Source of the DNA: Sinorhizobium kostiense | Lineage (GTDB): Bacteria; Pseudomonadota; Alphaproteobacteria; Rhizobiales; Rhizobiaceae | Assembly (NCBI RefSeq): GCF_017874595.1 | Contig: NZ_JAGILA010000002.1 | Span: 372,001 to 436,000, forward strand | Reading direction: 5' to 3' | Length of the DNA: 64,000 nucleotides | Shown: positions 16,134 to 25,565 of the stretch, piece after piece | Layout of the letters: every line of letters starts with the position of its first letter | How positions within the stretch are numbered: the stretch's first letter is position 1 | Program-made: the position numbers and the translations under genes | The notes under the pieces: generated by a model | What the model was told of the DNA's origin: nothing | Databases searched by the model: none | What the model saw: only the letters and a program-made list of their open reading frames with translations

Positions 16134-16907
16134 ATGACGTGGTCGGCAGCGCAGTATGTGAAGTTCGAGGAGGAAAGAACGCGGCCAGCACGCGACCTCC
16201 TGGCGCAGGTGCAGGTGCTTCCGCCGGGCAATGCCTTCGATCTCGGCTGCGGACCGGGAAATTCGACGGAGCTGATCCGCGCCCGTTTTCCCGGCAATCG
16301 TCTCACCGGGGTCGACAACGACGACAACATGCTGGCGGCCGCGCACAAACGGCTTCCGGACGTCGCCTTCGAGAAGGCCGATCTCGCCTCCTGGGTGCCG
16401 CCGGATCTCACGTCGCTGTTCTTCGCCAATGCGGTCTTCCAATGGGTGCCGAAGCATATCGACATTCTCGAACGGCTCATCGCCGCGCTCGCGCCCGGCG
16501 GAACGCTTGCCGTGCAGATGCCCGACAATCTCGATGAGCCTTCCCATGTTCTGATGCATGAGACGGCCGAGGAGCCCGCTTTCATGCAAGCCTTTAGCGG
16601 CCGGACGATACCGCGACTGCCGCTGCCCGCACCGAAGACCTACCTCGAGAGGCTCTCCGACAAGGCGGCACAGATCGAGGTCTGGCACACCGTCTATTAT
16701 CATCAGCTCGTCAATGCGAACGCCATCGTCGAGTGGATGAAGGGGACGGGGCTGCGCCCCTATCTCGACGTTCTGCCCGCTGAACGACGAACGGAATATC
16801 TTGCAGCCTATGCGGAAAAGATCCGCAAGGCCTACCCGGCAATGGCCAATGGCAACGTGCTGCTGCGCTTCCCCCGCCTCTTCATCGTCGCGAGCAAGGG
16901 TGGCTGA
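16134..16907 (+). CDS. tam: Trans-aconitate 2-methyltransferase
   Basis: A 257-residue SAM-dependent methyltransferase. Motif I is FDLGCGPGNSTELI, with VDNDDNMLAAA as the acidic loop and FANAVFQWVPKH as a family-specific segment. The SAM-binding region and full length match Tam, which methylates trans-aconitate so that it no longer inhibits aconitase. The ATG at 16134 follows AAGGAATGATCCG and sits 11 bases behind the dehalogenase gene, suggesting one transcript. A longer open frame upstream overlaps that gene and is not used. The function is assigned by family resemblance. Confidence 0.86.
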   Translation: MTWSAAQYVKFEEERTRPARDLLAQVQVLPPGNAFDLGCGPGNSTELIRARFPGNRLTGVDNDDNMLAAAHKRLPDVAFEKADLASWVPPDLTSLFFANAVFQWVPKHIDILERLIAALAPGGTLAVQMPDNLDEPSHVLMHETAEEPAFMQAFSGRTIPRLPLPAPKTYLERLSDKAAQIEVWHTVYYHQLVNANAIVEWMKGTGLRPYLDVLPAERRTEYLAAYAEKIRKAYPAMANGNVLLRFPRLFIVASKGG

Positions 16908-16981
16908 CGCTTGAACCTTCGCCGAGGGGCGGCAAGTATAGGAAACAGCCATTTCCCCGCCGCCATTTCGAGGAGGCCTCC

Positions 16982-17812
16982 ATGCATGCAGTCACGTCCA
17001 ATGGCGCCCATATTCCCGCCCTCGGTTTCGGCACCTTCCGCATGTCCAAAGACGAGGTGCTTCGTATCCTCCCGCAAGCGTTGAGAATTGGCTTTCGCCA
17101 TATCGACACCGCACAGGCCTATGGAAACGAGGCGGAAGTCGGCGAGTCCATCCGCCAGTCCGGCATTCCGCGTGCGGACATCTTCCTGACGACGAAGGTC
17201 TGGGTCGACAGGTACCGCCACGACGCTCTCATAGCCTCGGTCGATGAAAGCCTGAGGAAGCTGAAGACGGACCACGTCGATCTCCTGCTCCTGCACTGGC
17301 CTGGCGGCAGCGACGTGCCCATGGCCGAGCGCCTCGGTGCACTCAACGAGGTGCGCGCGGCCGGCAAGGTCCGCCATATCGGCATCAGCAATTTCAACGC
17401 GGCACAGATGGAGGAGGCGGTACGTTTGAGCGATGCGCCGATTGCGACCAACCAGGTCGAATACCATCCCTATCTCGACCAGACGAAGATCCTGCAAGCC
17501 GCTCGCCGCCATGGCATGTCGGTCACCGCCTATTATGCGATGGCCAATGGCCGCGTGCCGTCAGACCCGCTCCTGAACGATATCGCTGCGCGCCATGGCA
17601 AGACGGCTGCACAGGTGGCACTGCGCTGGCTGGTGCAACAACCGGATGTAGTCGCGCTTTCGAAAACGGCGCGGGAGGCCAGGCTCAAGGAGAATTTCGC
17701 CATCTTCGACTTCGCGCTGACGCGGGAGGAAATGGCGGCGATCCGGGACCTCGCGCGTCCGGACGGCCGCATCGTCAACCCGGCGGGCCTGGCTCCGAAG
17801 TGGGATGATTGA
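16982..17812 (+). CDS. Aldo/keto reductase
   Basis: A 276-residue NADPH-dependent oxidoreductase with a TIM-barrel fold. The catalytic tetrad is visible: D and Y in HIDTAQAYGNE, K in TTKVWV, H in LLLHWPG. The signatures GFGTFRMS and GISNFNAAQ are present. It would reduce aldehydes or ketones, for example 2,5-diketogluconate-like substrates; the real one is unknown. Start ATG 16982 follows GAGGAGGCCTCC. Confidence 0.92.
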   Translation: MHAVTSNGAHIPALGFGTFRMSKDEVLRILPQALRIGFRHIDTAQAYGNEAEVGESIRQSGIPRADIFLTTKVWVDRYRHDALIASVDESLRKLKTDHVDLLLLHWPGGSDVPMAERLGALNEVRAAGKVRHIGISNFNAAQMEEAVRLSDAPIATNQVEYHPYLDQTKILQAARRHGMSVTAYYAMANGRVPSDPLLNDIAARHGKTAAQVALRWLVQQPDVVALSKTAREARLKENFAIFDFALTREEMAAIRDLARPDGRIVNPAGLAPKWDD

Positions 17813-17835
17813 AGTGTGAGCGGCGATTGCCACCC

Positions 17836-17897
17836 ATCTGGCCTGCCCGTCCTCCGCAGCAGCTGCGCTACAGCTGCGGAGGGTGGACCGGCCATCT
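17836..17897. repeat. RIME-like palindromic element
   Basis: CCTCCGCAGC ... GCTGCGGAGG forms a stem around 17849-17880. The module with flanks GCCCGTCCTCCGCAGCAGCT and GGGTGGACC recurs inverted and diverged at 35696-35737 between betB and betA. Confidence 0.55.
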
Positions 17898-18031
17898 CCC
17901 CCACAAGGGGCGAAAACACCATCGGATTGCAGCTCGCTCCGACCGAAGCGCTTCTGCAAACGAAAGACCCCGCAGGCGGCGCAGACGTGCCACGTCTCTT
18001 CCCCCTCTTGTGGGGGGTCTGCTGCGAACGC

Positions 18032-18424
18032 TCAAACGAACTGGCTGAGGCCCGGCACCGAAGCGACGACCTCGTCGACAACTTCCTCGCCCGCCTGCTC
18101 CTTTGCATAGGCGATGGTTTCCTTGGCGAGCGCGGTGATCTCGCCCATGCCGAGGCCCTCGCTCATCAGTTGCTGGCCGAGCGCCATCACGCCGCCGCCG
18201 CCGATTGCCGACATCAACCCGCCCATGAGACCGCCGCCATTACCGCCTTCGCCGCTATATTGAGCAACCAATTCCGGCGCGCCGGGGATTGACTCGATCA
18301 TCCTGGCGACCGGTCCGTCCGCCGCCTCACGCTGCAAGAAGCCGAGGATCATCCCCACCGCCTTCTCGGCCGTCGCGGGTTCGATGCCGACATTCTCCAC
18401 CACGCGCGTGACCAGTTCACTCAT
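18032..18424 (-). CDS. Conserved hypothetical protein (DUF2267/DUF2780-like)
   Basis: A 130-residue protein with two helical parts around a glycine-rich linker (GEGGNGGGLMGGLMSAIGGGG, about residues 59-78). The N-terminal VENVGIEPATAEKAVGMILGFL resembles DUF2267-type repeats, and the C-terminal GMGEITALAKETIAYAKEQAGEEVVDEVVASVPGL resembles DUF2780 proteins. No signal peptide or membrane segment is evident. It converges on the aldo/keto reductase gene, separated by a mosaic repeat. Function is unknown. Confidence 0.75.
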   Translation of the reverse strand: MSELVTRVVENVGIEPATAEKAVGMILGFLQREAADGPVARMIESIPGAPELVAQYSGEGGNGGGLMGGLMSAIGGGGVMALGQQLMSEGLGMGEITALAKETIAYAKEQAGEEVVDEVVASVPGLSQFV

Positions 18425-18675
18425 GGAAGTCTCCTCACTCTATCTTTTTACGTGAACGTTAAGGTAAATTACCGCCTTCGAAATGACAATAGCACCTAAC
18501 GACCGACCCGTCGCCGGAAAGGGGATAGGTCGCCGCCGCACCGCTGAGGCTTGTTGCTGCGTTGGAGTGCACCGCCTATAACAGAAATCAGCGACGTTTC
18601 GACGACCGATTAGCGCCACGACATTGGCAAGAACCCGCTTTCTCAGACGAGAGCGAAAAACGGAGACCGAACTCC

Positions 18676-20229
18676 ATGCTGCAGGAAGGCAAGCTCTATG
18701 TCGGCACGAGCCGCAAGCCGGATGATTCGACCAACAAGGCCGAATATCTCGAACTCAAGTTCGGCAATCGCCATGGCCTGATCACCGGGGCGACCGGCAC
18801 CGGCAAGACAGTGACGCTGCAGATCCTTGCCGAAGGCTACTCGAATGCCGGTGTTCCGGTCTTCTGCGCCGATGTGAAGGGCGATCTTTCCGGAATAAGC
18901 GCGATCGGCGAACCGAAGGATTTCCTCCTCAAGCGGGCCGAGCAGATCGGTCTCGCGCCTTACGATTTCCAGGAATTCCCGGTGATCTTCTGGGACCTCT
19001 ATGGCGAGAAGGGCCATCGCGTCCGCACGACCGTATCGGAGATGGGGCCACTTCTCCTCTCGCGCCTGATGAACGCCACCGATGCTCAGGAGGGCGTGTT
19101 GAACATCGCCTTCAAGATCTCAGATGAGGGCGGACTGCCTCTCCTCGACCTCAAGGACCTGCAGGCGCTGCTCAACTATATGGGCGAGCACTCGAGTGAG
19201 CTTTCCAATCAGTTCGGTTTCATCTCCAAGTCTTCGGTCGGCTCGATCCAGCGAGAACTGCTGATTCTCGAACAACAGGGTGCCGATCACTTCTTCGGCG
19301 AACCGGCCTTGAAGATCTCGGACATCATGCGCACGACCAATGACGGCCGCGGCGCGATTTCGGTGCTCGCGGCCGACAAGCTGATGATGAATCCGAGGCT
19401 CTACGCGACCTTCCTGCTCTGGCTCCTGTCCGAGCTCTTCGAAGAACTGGCCGAGGTCGGCGATCCGGAGAAGCCGCGGCTGGTTTTCTTCTTTGACGAA
19501 GCGCATCTGCTCTTCAACGATGCGCCGAAGGTGCTCGTCGAACGGGTCGAGCAAGTGGTGCGCCTGATCCGCTCCAAGGGTGTCGGCGTCTATTTCGTCA
19601 CGCAGAACCCGCTCGATGTGCCGGAAACCGTGCTCGCTCAGCTCGGCAACCGCGTGCAGCACGCATTGCGCGCCTATACGCCGCGCGAGCAGAAGGCGGT
19701 CAAGGCGGCCGCCGATACATTCCGCCCGAACCCGGATTTCAATTGCGCCGAGGTGATCACCGCTCTCGGCACGGGCGAGGCACTGGTCTCCACGCTCGAA
19801 GGCAAGGGCTCCCCGTCCATCGTCCAGCGCACCTTGATCCGCCCGCCGGCGTCGCGCCTAGGGCCGGTCACCGAAGCCGAGCGGCAGAACACGATCGATG
19901 TCAGCCCCGTGCGCGGCCTCTACGATGAGGACTTCGACCGGGAGTCGGCCTACGAAATCCTCGCCAAAAGGGCGGCCAAGGCGGTCGAAGCGGCAAGGCA
20001 AGAGGAGGCGGAAACGGCCGAGGAACAGTCCGGCCGCAGCCGCTGGACGCTTCCGGGGTTCGGCGACGATACGGACGACACGCCTTCGGGTCGTCAACCC
20101 CGTCCGCGCTCCTCCGGCTATCAGCGCGAAACGATCATGGAAGCCGCGTTGAAATCGGTCGCCCGCACGGTCGCGACCCAGGTCGGGCGCGCGATCGTGC
20201 GTGGCATCCTCGGAAGTCTCAAGCGCTAA
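18676..20229 (+). CDS. HerA-like / DUF853 ATPase (YjgR family)
   Basis: A 517-residue P-loop ATPase of the helicase HerA-like DUF853 family. Walker A is GATGTGKTVT and Walker B is LVFFFDEAHLLF; the sensor region is YFVTQNPLDVPE and the arginine-rich C-terminal domain includes RVQHALRAYTPREQKAVKAAA. A charged, low-complexity linker (about residues 430-490) precedes a short C-terminal helix. Family members are hexameric ATPases with an unsettled role. ATG 18676 begins at the conserved MLQEGKLYVGTS, whereas the open frame continues 38 codons upstream without conservation. Confidence 0.9.
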   Translation: MLQEGKLYVGTSRKPDDSTNKAEYLELKFGNRHGLITGATGTGKTVTLQILAEGYSNAGVPVFCADVKGDLSGISAIGEPKDFLLKRAEQIGLAPYDFQEFPVIFWDLYGEKGHRVRTTVSEMGPLLLSRLMNATDAQEGVLNIAFKISDEGGLPLLDLKDLQALLNYMGEHSSELSNQFGFISKSSVGSIQRELLILEQQGADHFFGEPALKISDIMRTTNDGRGAISVLAADKLMMNPRLYATFLLWLLSELFEELAEVGDPEKPRLVFFFDEAHLLFNDAPKVLVERVEQVVRLIRSKGVGVYFVTQNPLDVPETVLAQLGNRVQHALRAYTPREQKAVKAAADTFRPNPDFNCAEVITALGTGEALVSTLEGKGSPSIVQRTLIRPPASRLGPVTEAERQNTIDVSPVRGLYDEDFDRESAYEILAKRAAKAVEAARQEEAETAEEQSGRSRWTLPGFGDDTDDTPSGRQPRPRSSGYQRETIMEAALKSVARTVATQVGRAIVRGILGSLKR

Positions 20230-20240
20230 CCATCAGCAAG

Positions 20241-20262
20241 GGCCGAGGCGATCGCCTCGGCC
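20241..20262. terminator. Perfect 22-bp palindrome after the HerA-like gene
   Basis: GGCCGAGGCGA and TCGCCTCGGCC are contiguous perfect arms (20241-20251 and 20252-20262), 11 bases after the stop. There is no T-run; it is probably a 3' hairpin. Confidence 0.45.
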
Positions 20263-20378
20263 TCATCAAAACCTGCTCCGGCAGAATGTTTCCATTTAAC
20301 CCGAAAAGGCTCTAAGGAGCAGCGAGCAAAACGTTGGCCTGTCGCCAACGGAGCTTCGCAGCTCGGAAAGGGCCGACG

Positions 20379-20591
20379 ATGGACGTCAAGGATTCAAACG
20401 GCGCCATCCTGAAGGATGGCGACAATGTCACTCTGATCAAGGACCTGAAGGTCAAGGGGACCTCCACGACGCTGAAGCGCGGCACGCTGGTGAAGGGCAT
20501 CCGGCTGACGGACGATCCAGACGAGGTCGAATGCCGCGTGGAGAAGATCAAAGGGCTGGTCTTGCGCACCGAGTTTCTCAAAAAAGCGTGA
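20379..20591 (+). CDS. PhnA-type (YjdM) C-terminal domain protein
   Basis: A 70-residue protein that matches only the C-terminal domain of PhnA/YjdM (VKDSNGAILKDGDNVTLIKDLKVKGTSTTLKRGTLVKGIRL). The zinc-ribbon domain of full-length PhnA is absent, which is common in rhizobial short forms. The historical link to alkylphosphonate use is not supported for the family as a whole. ATG 20379 begins at the conserved residues; upstream codons are not conserved. Convergent with ohr across a strong hairpin. Confidence 0.85.
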   Translation: MDVKDSNGAILKDGDNVTLIKDLKVKGTSTTLKRGTLVKGIRLTDDPDEVECRVEKIKGLVLRTEFLKKA

Positions 20592-20673
20592 TGCGGCCGG
20601 TCCTGAAGTAGAAATCTCAAGCCGGCGGCCAGCCGCGGGCTCAGGCGCATCCGACCGGCGATTCCAAAAGGTA

Positions 20674-20710
20674 GCGCCGGATGCGGGCGGAAAACCGCCC
20701 GCACTTTTCC
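20674..20710. terminator. Terminator hairpin between phnA-like and ohr genes (palindromic unit copy 2)
   Basis: TGCGGGCGG (20682-20690), AAAA, CCGCCCGCA (20695-20703), then CTTTTCC. The 20 bases GCGCCGGATGCGGGCGGAAA (20674-20693) are identical to those in the intergenic unit upstream of the diheme cytochrome (8781-8800). Confidence 0.65.
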
Positions 20711-20720
20711 TCATCCCGCC

Positions 20721-21143
20721 TTAGGCTACCGACAGCTTGACGTCGATGTTGCCCCGCGTCGCGTGGCTGTAGGGGCAAACGATATGCGCCTTCTGGACCA
20801 GATCTTCCAGCACGGCCTTTTCGACATCGGGCGAAGAGACTTCAAGCGCCACATCGATGAAGAAGCCCGTGCCGTCGTCGCGCGGGCCGATGCCGACCGT
20901 CCCCGTCACCTTCGTGTCTTCGGAAAGCTTTACCTTCTCCTTGCCGGCAACGAATTTCAGCGCACCGAGGAAGCAGGCAGAATAGCCTGCGGCAAAAAGC
21001 TGCTCGGGATTGGTGCCGCGCGCGCCATCACCGCCGAGTTCCTTCGGTACGGTGAGAGTGACATCGAGGATGCCGTCGGCACTCTTGGCTTGGCCGGCAC
21101 GGCCGCCGGCGGCGGATGCGGTGGTGCGATAAAGAATGGGCAT
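20721..21143 (-). CDS. ohr: Organic hydroperoxide resistance protein Ohr
   Basis: A 140-residue thiol peroxidase of the OsmC/Ohr fold that reduces organic and lipid hydroperoxides. The catalytic pair is present: C57 in [10 protein letters not shown] and C123 in [13 protein letters not shown]. Length is normal. It is divergent from ohrR with a compact shared promoter carrying AT-rich palindromes, the known arrangement for peroxide-induced control in rhizobia. Confidence 0.97.
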   Translation of the reverse strand: MPILYRTTASAAGGRAGQAKSADGILDVTLTVPKELGGDGARGTNPEQLFAAGYSACFLGALKFVAGKEKVKLSEDTKVTGTVGIGPRDDGTGFFIDVALEVSSPDVEKAVLEDLVQKAHIVCPYSHATRGNIDVKLSVA

Positions 21144-21195
21144 GGCAGTCTCCTTCCGGGCGTTTTTCGATGAGAAGTTATATATCGCATTATCT

Positions 21196-21223
21196 AATTG
21201 CGCGCAAATTAATTTTGCAAATT
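21196..21223. promoter_or_regulatory. Palindromes in the ohr-ohrR intergenic region (candidate OhrR sites)
   Basis: TTGCGCGCAA (21198-21207) is a perfect 10-bp palindrome within AATTGCGCGCAAATT. AATTT-TGC-AAATT (21211-21223) is a second one directly beside it. Their position between the divergent genes suits OhrR binding; the match to a known OhrR box was not verified. Confidence 0.5.
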
Positions 21224-21256
21224 GCGTTTTTGGGCTGAGTTTGCGACAATGTAACG

Positions 21257-21733
21257 ATGAATAAGGAAGCCGTGAAGTCTGAAGCTTTGCCCGACGAGGC
21301 GCTCGGCCTTGGCCAGCAGCTCTGCTTTGCCGTTTACTCGGCTGCGCACGCTTTCAATCGCGCCTATAAGCCGCTGCTCGACCGATTTGGACTCACCTAC
21401 CCGCAATATCTCGTGTTGCTGGCGCTGTGGCAACAGGACGCGATGACCGTGAAGCGGATCGGCGAGGAATTGGGCCTGGATTCAGGTACGCTTTCGCCGC
21501 TCCTCAAGCGGCTGGAAGCGGCAGGCTATGTCCGTCGCCTGCGCGACCCGGCCGACGAGCGGCAGGTCATCGTGAGCCTGACGGCAAGCGGACGGAATTT
21601 GAAGGCGGAGGCCTTCAAGATCCTGGCGGAGATAGGCAAGGCGAGCGGCTGCAGCCTGGAGGAGATCGGCGAGTTGCGCGACGCGCTGCACCGATTGGCG
21701 CACCGGCTCGGCGACAGCCTGCAGGAAGACTAA
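21257..21733 (+). CDS. ohrR: MarR-family peroxide sensor OhrR
   Basis: A 158-residue MarR/OhrR-type repressor. The reactive cysteine of OhrR proteins is present as C23 in [24 protein letters not shown]. The winged helix covers [64 protein letters not shown] in pieces. Oxidation of C23 by organic hydroperoxide should release DNA and induce ohr. A second Cys in the C-terminal half (SGCSLEE) may form the disulfide partner. Divergent from ohr. Confidence 0.95.
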   Translation: MNKEAVKSEALPDEALGLGQQLCFAVYSAAHAFNRAYKPLLDRFGLTYPQYLVLLALWQQDAMTVKRIGEELGLDSGTLSPLLKRLEAAGYVRRLRDPADERQVIVSLTASGRNLKAEAFKILAEIGKASGCSLEEIGELRDALHRLAHRLGDSLQED

Positions 21734-21963
21734 TATCAACGGCAGTAGATGCTCAGCGATCTGACCGGAGCCATTATGTGCGTGGCGAGGCGCGCCGTTC
21801 GCCGTGTTGCCGTAAAATCATAAGCGAGGTGCAACGGAGCCGCAGCGCGCAAGTGCTTCGGCCCTGCGGGTGCTACAGGGCGCCTAGACCATGCGCCCTA
21901 CCATCAGATCGGTCAGAATCTCCTGCCGAAGGTTTAAGCTCTGCGGACGCTCCGGCCCGATCG

Positions 21964-22734
21964 TCAAACGACGAGGATCGGCGCCTTGCCGCGCACGCGG
22001 CCGTAGAGGTCGATGACGTCCTGATTGAGCATGCGCACGCAACCGGAGGAAACGGCCTTGCCGATCGACTGCCATTCCGGCGTGCCGTGCACGCGGTAGA
22101 GCGTGTCTTGGCCGTTCTGGAAAATGTAAAGCGCACGCGCACCGAGCGGATTATCGAGCCCTCCAGGCATTCCGCCATTATCGGCCGAGTATTTCGCGAG
22201 TATCGGCTGGCGGGCGATCATCGATTCCGGCGGCGTCCATTTCGGCCACATCTGCTTCCATTGGATGACGCCACGTCCCGACCAGGCGAAGCCCTCGCGC
22301 CCGAGGCCCACGCCATAGCGAGTCGCGCGGCCGCCTTGCTGGATGTGGTAGAGGTAGCGGTCGGCGGTGTCGACGACGATGGTGCCCGGGGCCTCGCCGA
22401 AGGGGTCGCTGACCTCCTGGCGATAGAGACGAGGATCGATCTGCCGATAGGGCACGGCAGGAATGAGAATGCCGCCATCCTCCTTCGCCGCATAAATCTC
22501 GCCGTAATAAGCATCCTGCGGCGGCAGTCCGGTGGGCATCGGGCCCTCAAGCAGATCGCCGGCCGGTTCGACCCAGCGACCCTCAAGCGCCGGATTGCGG
22601 AAAACTGGCATCGTTTCCTGACGAAAACGGTCGGTGTTCATCGAAGAGGTGCAGCCCGCAAGGCCTGCGGAGGCGATTGCGAGCCCGGAGGCGCGGAGGA
22701 AATGTCGGCGGGAAAACATGGGCAGCGAAGGCAT
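21964..22734 (-). CDS. L,D-transpeptidase (YkuD domain), Tat/lipoprotein type
   Basis: A 256-residue envelope enzyme. The N terminus carries a twin-arginine motif (FSRRHFLRAS), a hydrophobic stretch and a lipobox-like LAGC, so export by Tat and possible lipidation are suggested. The YkuD catalytic motif is complete: HGTPEWQSIGKAVSSGCVRM with the nucleophilic Cys and its His. The enzyme would make 3-3 peptidoglycan cross-links or attach proteins to peptidoglycan. Start ATG 22734 is the first of two possible Met codons (the other is 22719). No partner gene is adjacent. Confidence 0.9.
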   Translation of the reverse strand: MPSLPMFSRRHFLRASGLAIASAGLAGCTSSMNTDRFRQETMPVFRNPALEGRWVEPAGDLLEGPMPTGLPPQDAYYGEIYAAKEDGGILIPAVPYRQIDPRLYRQEVSDPFGEAPGTIVVDTADRYLYHIQQGGRATRYGVGLGREGFAWSGRGVIQWKQMWPKWTPPESMIARQPILAKYSADNGGMPGGLDNPLGARALYIFQNGQDTLYRVHGTPEWQSIGKAVSSGCVRMLNQDVIDLYGRVRGKAPILVV

Positions 22735-23178
22735 TTGGGCTCTACCGGTTTGGGTGCAACGAGGAAGCGGGCGGCAAAAGGGTGATTCGCGTCATCCCGT
22801 CTTTTGCTATCAGATCACAGACGGCCATGCTTCGAAGCAATTCCAATCTCGCGATCGATGTGATCGGGTGGACCGGAGAGCAGGCGGACGGCGGTTGCGA
22901 ACTCGCCCCAGACTTGCATTTAGGGCTGGAGCAGCGCTTCTGTCAGTAAACATCAGATCACGATCGTGGCATTCCTCCACGCCTTCCAACCAGGTCCTTT
23001 AGGCTTTGGGCTGGCGGCGGCAAAGCAAGTCGTCCTAAGTTTGTGGGGCGACGCAGCGTGTTCGCAACTCTTAGTTCCGGCATCAAAAGATTTCATGTCA
23101 TCATCAGTTGCGACCGCTTTTCCCTCAGGGGACGTTTGGCTTAAGACGTCGGTGGCATAGAGACCTGGAGGGGCGGAG
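22735..23178. other. Intergenic region without recognisable gene
   Basis: About 440 bp between the L,D-transpeptidase and a GST gene. I see no ORF with family resemblance, no RNA gene and no strong hairpin. The last 20 bases hold the GST ribosome site (GGAGGGGCGGAG). Confidence 0.5.
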
Positions 23179-23838
23179 ATGCTGACGATCTATGGAGTTT
23201 ATCGCTCGCGCGCATCGCGCAATTACTGGATGGCCAATGAACTCGGTATTCCCTTCAGATCCGTGCCGGTGATCCAGGCGCGCCGTCTCGCGGATCCTTT
23301 GGCTGAGGATGCGCCTCTCAACACGCGATCGCCGAGTTTTCTCGCCGTCAACCCGATGGGACTTATTCCGGCGGTCGACGATGACGGGCTGATTCTGACC
23401 GAGTCGCTGGCGAACAACCTCTACCTCGCCCGCAAACATGGCGGTCCGTTTGCGCCGGCCGATCTGACCGAGGATGGCCTGATCGGCAATTGGACGATGT
23501 GGGCGGCGACCCAGGTCGAGCCCCATGCGGTCAATATCGTGCTTGCCTATGATGACGGCATCGAGAACACGCCCGAAGGCCGCGAGCGGATCGCCGGTAG
23601 CGTTCAGCCGCTTAAGAAGGCCTTCGCCGTCCTCGAAGCACATCTCGAGACCCGTGAATACGTGGTCGGCGGCCGTTTCACCGTGGCCGATCTCAACCTT
23701 GCGGAGGTGTTCCGTTATACGATGAGCCAGACCGCGCTCTTCGATGCGCATCCGCGCGTCAGGGCGTGGCTCGCGCGCTGCCAGTCGCGCCCTGCCTTCA
23801 AGGCGATGATGGAAGAACGGCTGAGGGAGCCGGAATAG
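23179..23838 (+). CDS. Glutathione S-transferase family protein
   Basis: A 219-residue GST with an N-terminal thioredoxin-like domain ([24 protein letters not shown], cis-Pro region [14 protein letters not shown], then [16 protein letters not shown]) and an all-helical C-terminal domain ([36 protein letters not shown]). The catalytic residue is probably the Ser/Arg near SRASRN, not a Tyr. The substrate is unknown. Its 3' end overlaps the convergent LysR gene by 41 bp. Confidence 0.88.
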   Translation: MLTIYGVYRSRASRNYWMANELGIPFRSVPVIQARRLADPLAEDAPLNTRSPSFLAVNPMGLIPAVDDDGLILTESLANNLYLARKHGGPFAPADLTEDGLIGNWTMWAATQVEPHAVNIVLAYDDGIENTPEGRERIAGSVQPLKKAFAVLEAHLETREYVVGGRFTVADLNLAEVFRYTMSQTALFDAHPRVRAWLARCQSRPAFKAMMEERLREPE

Positions 23839-24733
23839 CTGAGAACTGCCGCATTCCGTCTTCCACTTCCTCGCGCACCCACTGCTTGAAGGCGAGCGCG
23901 GCCTTGCTTTCGCGCCGGGAAGCGGAGGTCACGAAATAATGGCCGAAGCCGGTCCTGGCGCGGATGCCGAAGGGTGCTACCAAGCTGCCCTTCATCACCG
24001 CGTAACCGGCAAGCGTCTGCCAGGCGATCATGACCCCCTGCCCGGCAATGGCGGCATCGAGTGCGAGCGAGGCGTCGTTGAAGGTGTGGCGCACGCTCAA
24101 TTTGGCGCCACCGAGCCCGGCCGCCTTCAGCCACACGTCCCAGGAAAACATCGCATTTTCGTCGATGACCGCAGGCAGCTTCAGGATATCCGCCGGCTCT
24201 CGCAGTCCCGCTGCAAGCGCTGGCGAACAAACCGGGAAGACCTCCTGCTCAAGGAGCAATTCGGAGCGCACTCCCGGCCAACGGCCGGCGCCCACCCGAA
24301 TCGCCAGATCGACGTCGGAGGCATCAAGGTCGGCGAGTTTCGTGGTCGCATCGATCCTCAGTCGGACTTCCGGATGGCGTTCGGCAAAGCCGTTCAATCG
24401 GTAGACAAGCCAGCGAGCGGCGAAGATCGGCGCCACTGATACCGTCAACACCAATTCGTCGCGGCGGCGTGCTTCGGCAACCGCCTGCGCAAGCTCCGCA
24501 AAGGCCCGCGAGAGCCGCGCCAGAAGCGGCCCGCCCGCTTCGGTGGCGACGAGCCCGCGCGGCGAGCGTTCGAAGAGCGTGCGTCCAAGCAGTGCCTCGG
24601 TCTTTGCGATCTGCTGGCTGACGGCACCCGGGGTGACCCCGAGTTCTTCCGCGGCCGCCGCGAGCGAGCCAAGGCGGCCGGCCGCCTCGATGGCGCGCAA
24701 CCCGTTCAAGTGGATCGTATTGAGCTCCTTCAT
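23798..24733 (-). CDS. LysR family transcriptional regulator (GcvA-like)
   Basis: A 311-residue LysR-type regulator. The N-terminal winged HTH is clear ([56 protein letters not shown]), followed by a periplasmic-binding-like effector domain ([32 protein letters not shown] and [14 protein letters not shown]), a layout seen in GcvA-type members. Target genes are unknown; the convergent, overlapping GST and the divergent small gene at 24898 are candidates only by position. Confidence 0.9.
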   Translation of the reverse strand: MKELNTIHLNGLRAIEAAGRLGSLAAAAEELGVTPGAVSQQIAKTEALLGRTLFERSPRGLVATEAGGPLLARLSRAFAELAQAVAEARRRDELVLTVSVAPIFAARWLVYRLNGFAERHPEVRLRIDATTKLADLDASDVDLAIRVGAGRWPGVRSELLLEQEVFPVCSPALAAGLREPADILKLPAVIDENAMFSWDVWLKAAGLGGAKLSVRHTFNDASLALDAAIAGQGVMIAWQTLAGYAVMKGSLVAPFGIRARTGFGHYFVTSASRRESKAALAFKQWVREEVEDGMRQFSAIPAPSAVLPSSP

Positions 24734-24897
24734 ATAGATTTTCTAAAGCGAAAGCCAAGCAATCTCAATTGCAAATTTATGCGGCTCGATGGAATGCTAG
24801 TCTTCGCAGGGGAGCCCTTCAAGTCCATAGTGGAAGGGATCGACGGCGCACCGTGCAAATTCGCCATTCCACTGCTGCATCGAGAGGATGGTTCGTC

Positions 24898-25095
24898 ATG
24901 CTTAAGTTTTTCTCCGGACGGAAGACCAAAAGCAGTGCGTCTGATGACCATTCACCCTTGCCGGCGGCCTGGTTGCGCGATCCATTGCAGCACCCTGACC
25001 TCGAGCGGATGGAGCTACGTGAACTCGCGGACCTGCCCTTTCCGGGATGGCCATGGCCGCGCACGACAGCAGACGAAACTTGCGACTGCCGCTGA
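24898..25095 (+). CDS. Small hypothetical protein
   Basis: A 65-residue protein starting MLKFFSGRKTKSS, with a Pro/Trp-rich C-terminal part (LADLPFPGWPWPR) and a CDC motif near the end. ATG 24898 follows GAGAGGATGG. I recognise no family. It is divergent from the LysR gene at a distance of 165 bp and is followed by an MmcQ/YjbR gene. Ordinary codon use and a good ribosome site argue that it is translated. Confidence 0.55.
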   Translation: MLKFFSGRKTKSSASDDHSPLPAAWLRDPLQHPDLERMELRELADLPFPGWPWPRTTADETCDCR

Positions 25096-25194
25096 TCGCC
25101 GCCACAGTAAGTCTGGTTCGGCATATGAAATTGGCGCGGAGGCGACCGGAAAACGAATACTTTTCCGTATCGCGCTAGCAAGCGGCGGCGAAAA

Positions 25195-25560
25195 GTGGAG
25201 CAAGACGTAGAGAAAGCCTTCGAGCGCGTGCGGCGGTTGGCCGAGGCCATTGGGCTGCCGGAGACGACCGTCGGCACCTGCTATGGAACGCCGGCGCTGC
25301 TCGTCAAAGGCAAGACCTTCGTGCGAATGAAGGATGCCGCAACCCTGGTGGTGATGTGCGAACTCGAGGAAAAGGAGATGCTGATGGCACTCGACCCATC
25401 ACGTTTCTTCGAGACCGACCATTACAGGGGCTGGCCGGCCATGCTGGTGCGGCTCGCCGCCATTGACGACGAGGCGCTGACACAAAGACTGATTGCTGCC
25501 TGGCGCCAAAAGGCCCCGAAGCGCCTTGCCGCCCTTTTGGTGCTAGACAAGCGGGCCTGA
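25195..25560 (+). CDS. MmcQ/YjbR family protein
   Basis: A 121-residue protein of the MmcQ/YjbR (CyaY-like fold) family, often annotated as DNA-binding but of unproven role. Recognisable features are the N-terminal GLPETTVGTCYGTPALLVKGKTFVRM and YRGWPAMLVRLAAIDDEAL. The start is GTG 25195; its ribosome site is weak. It converges on a GST gene with only five bases between stops. Confidence 0.8.
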   Translation: MEQDVEKAFERVRRLAEAIGLPETTVGTCYGTPALLVKGKTFVRMKDAATLVVMCELEEKEMLMALDPSRFFETDHYRGWPAMLVRLAAIDDEALTQRLIAAWRQKAPKRLAALLVLDKRA

Positions 25561-25565
25561 TGCTC

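Noticed and set aside
21427-22785. A 452-codon plus-strand frame running through ohrR's end and across the L,D-transpeptidase gene
   Set aside because: It is out of frame with OhrR and antisense to an enzyme with intact catalytic motifs.
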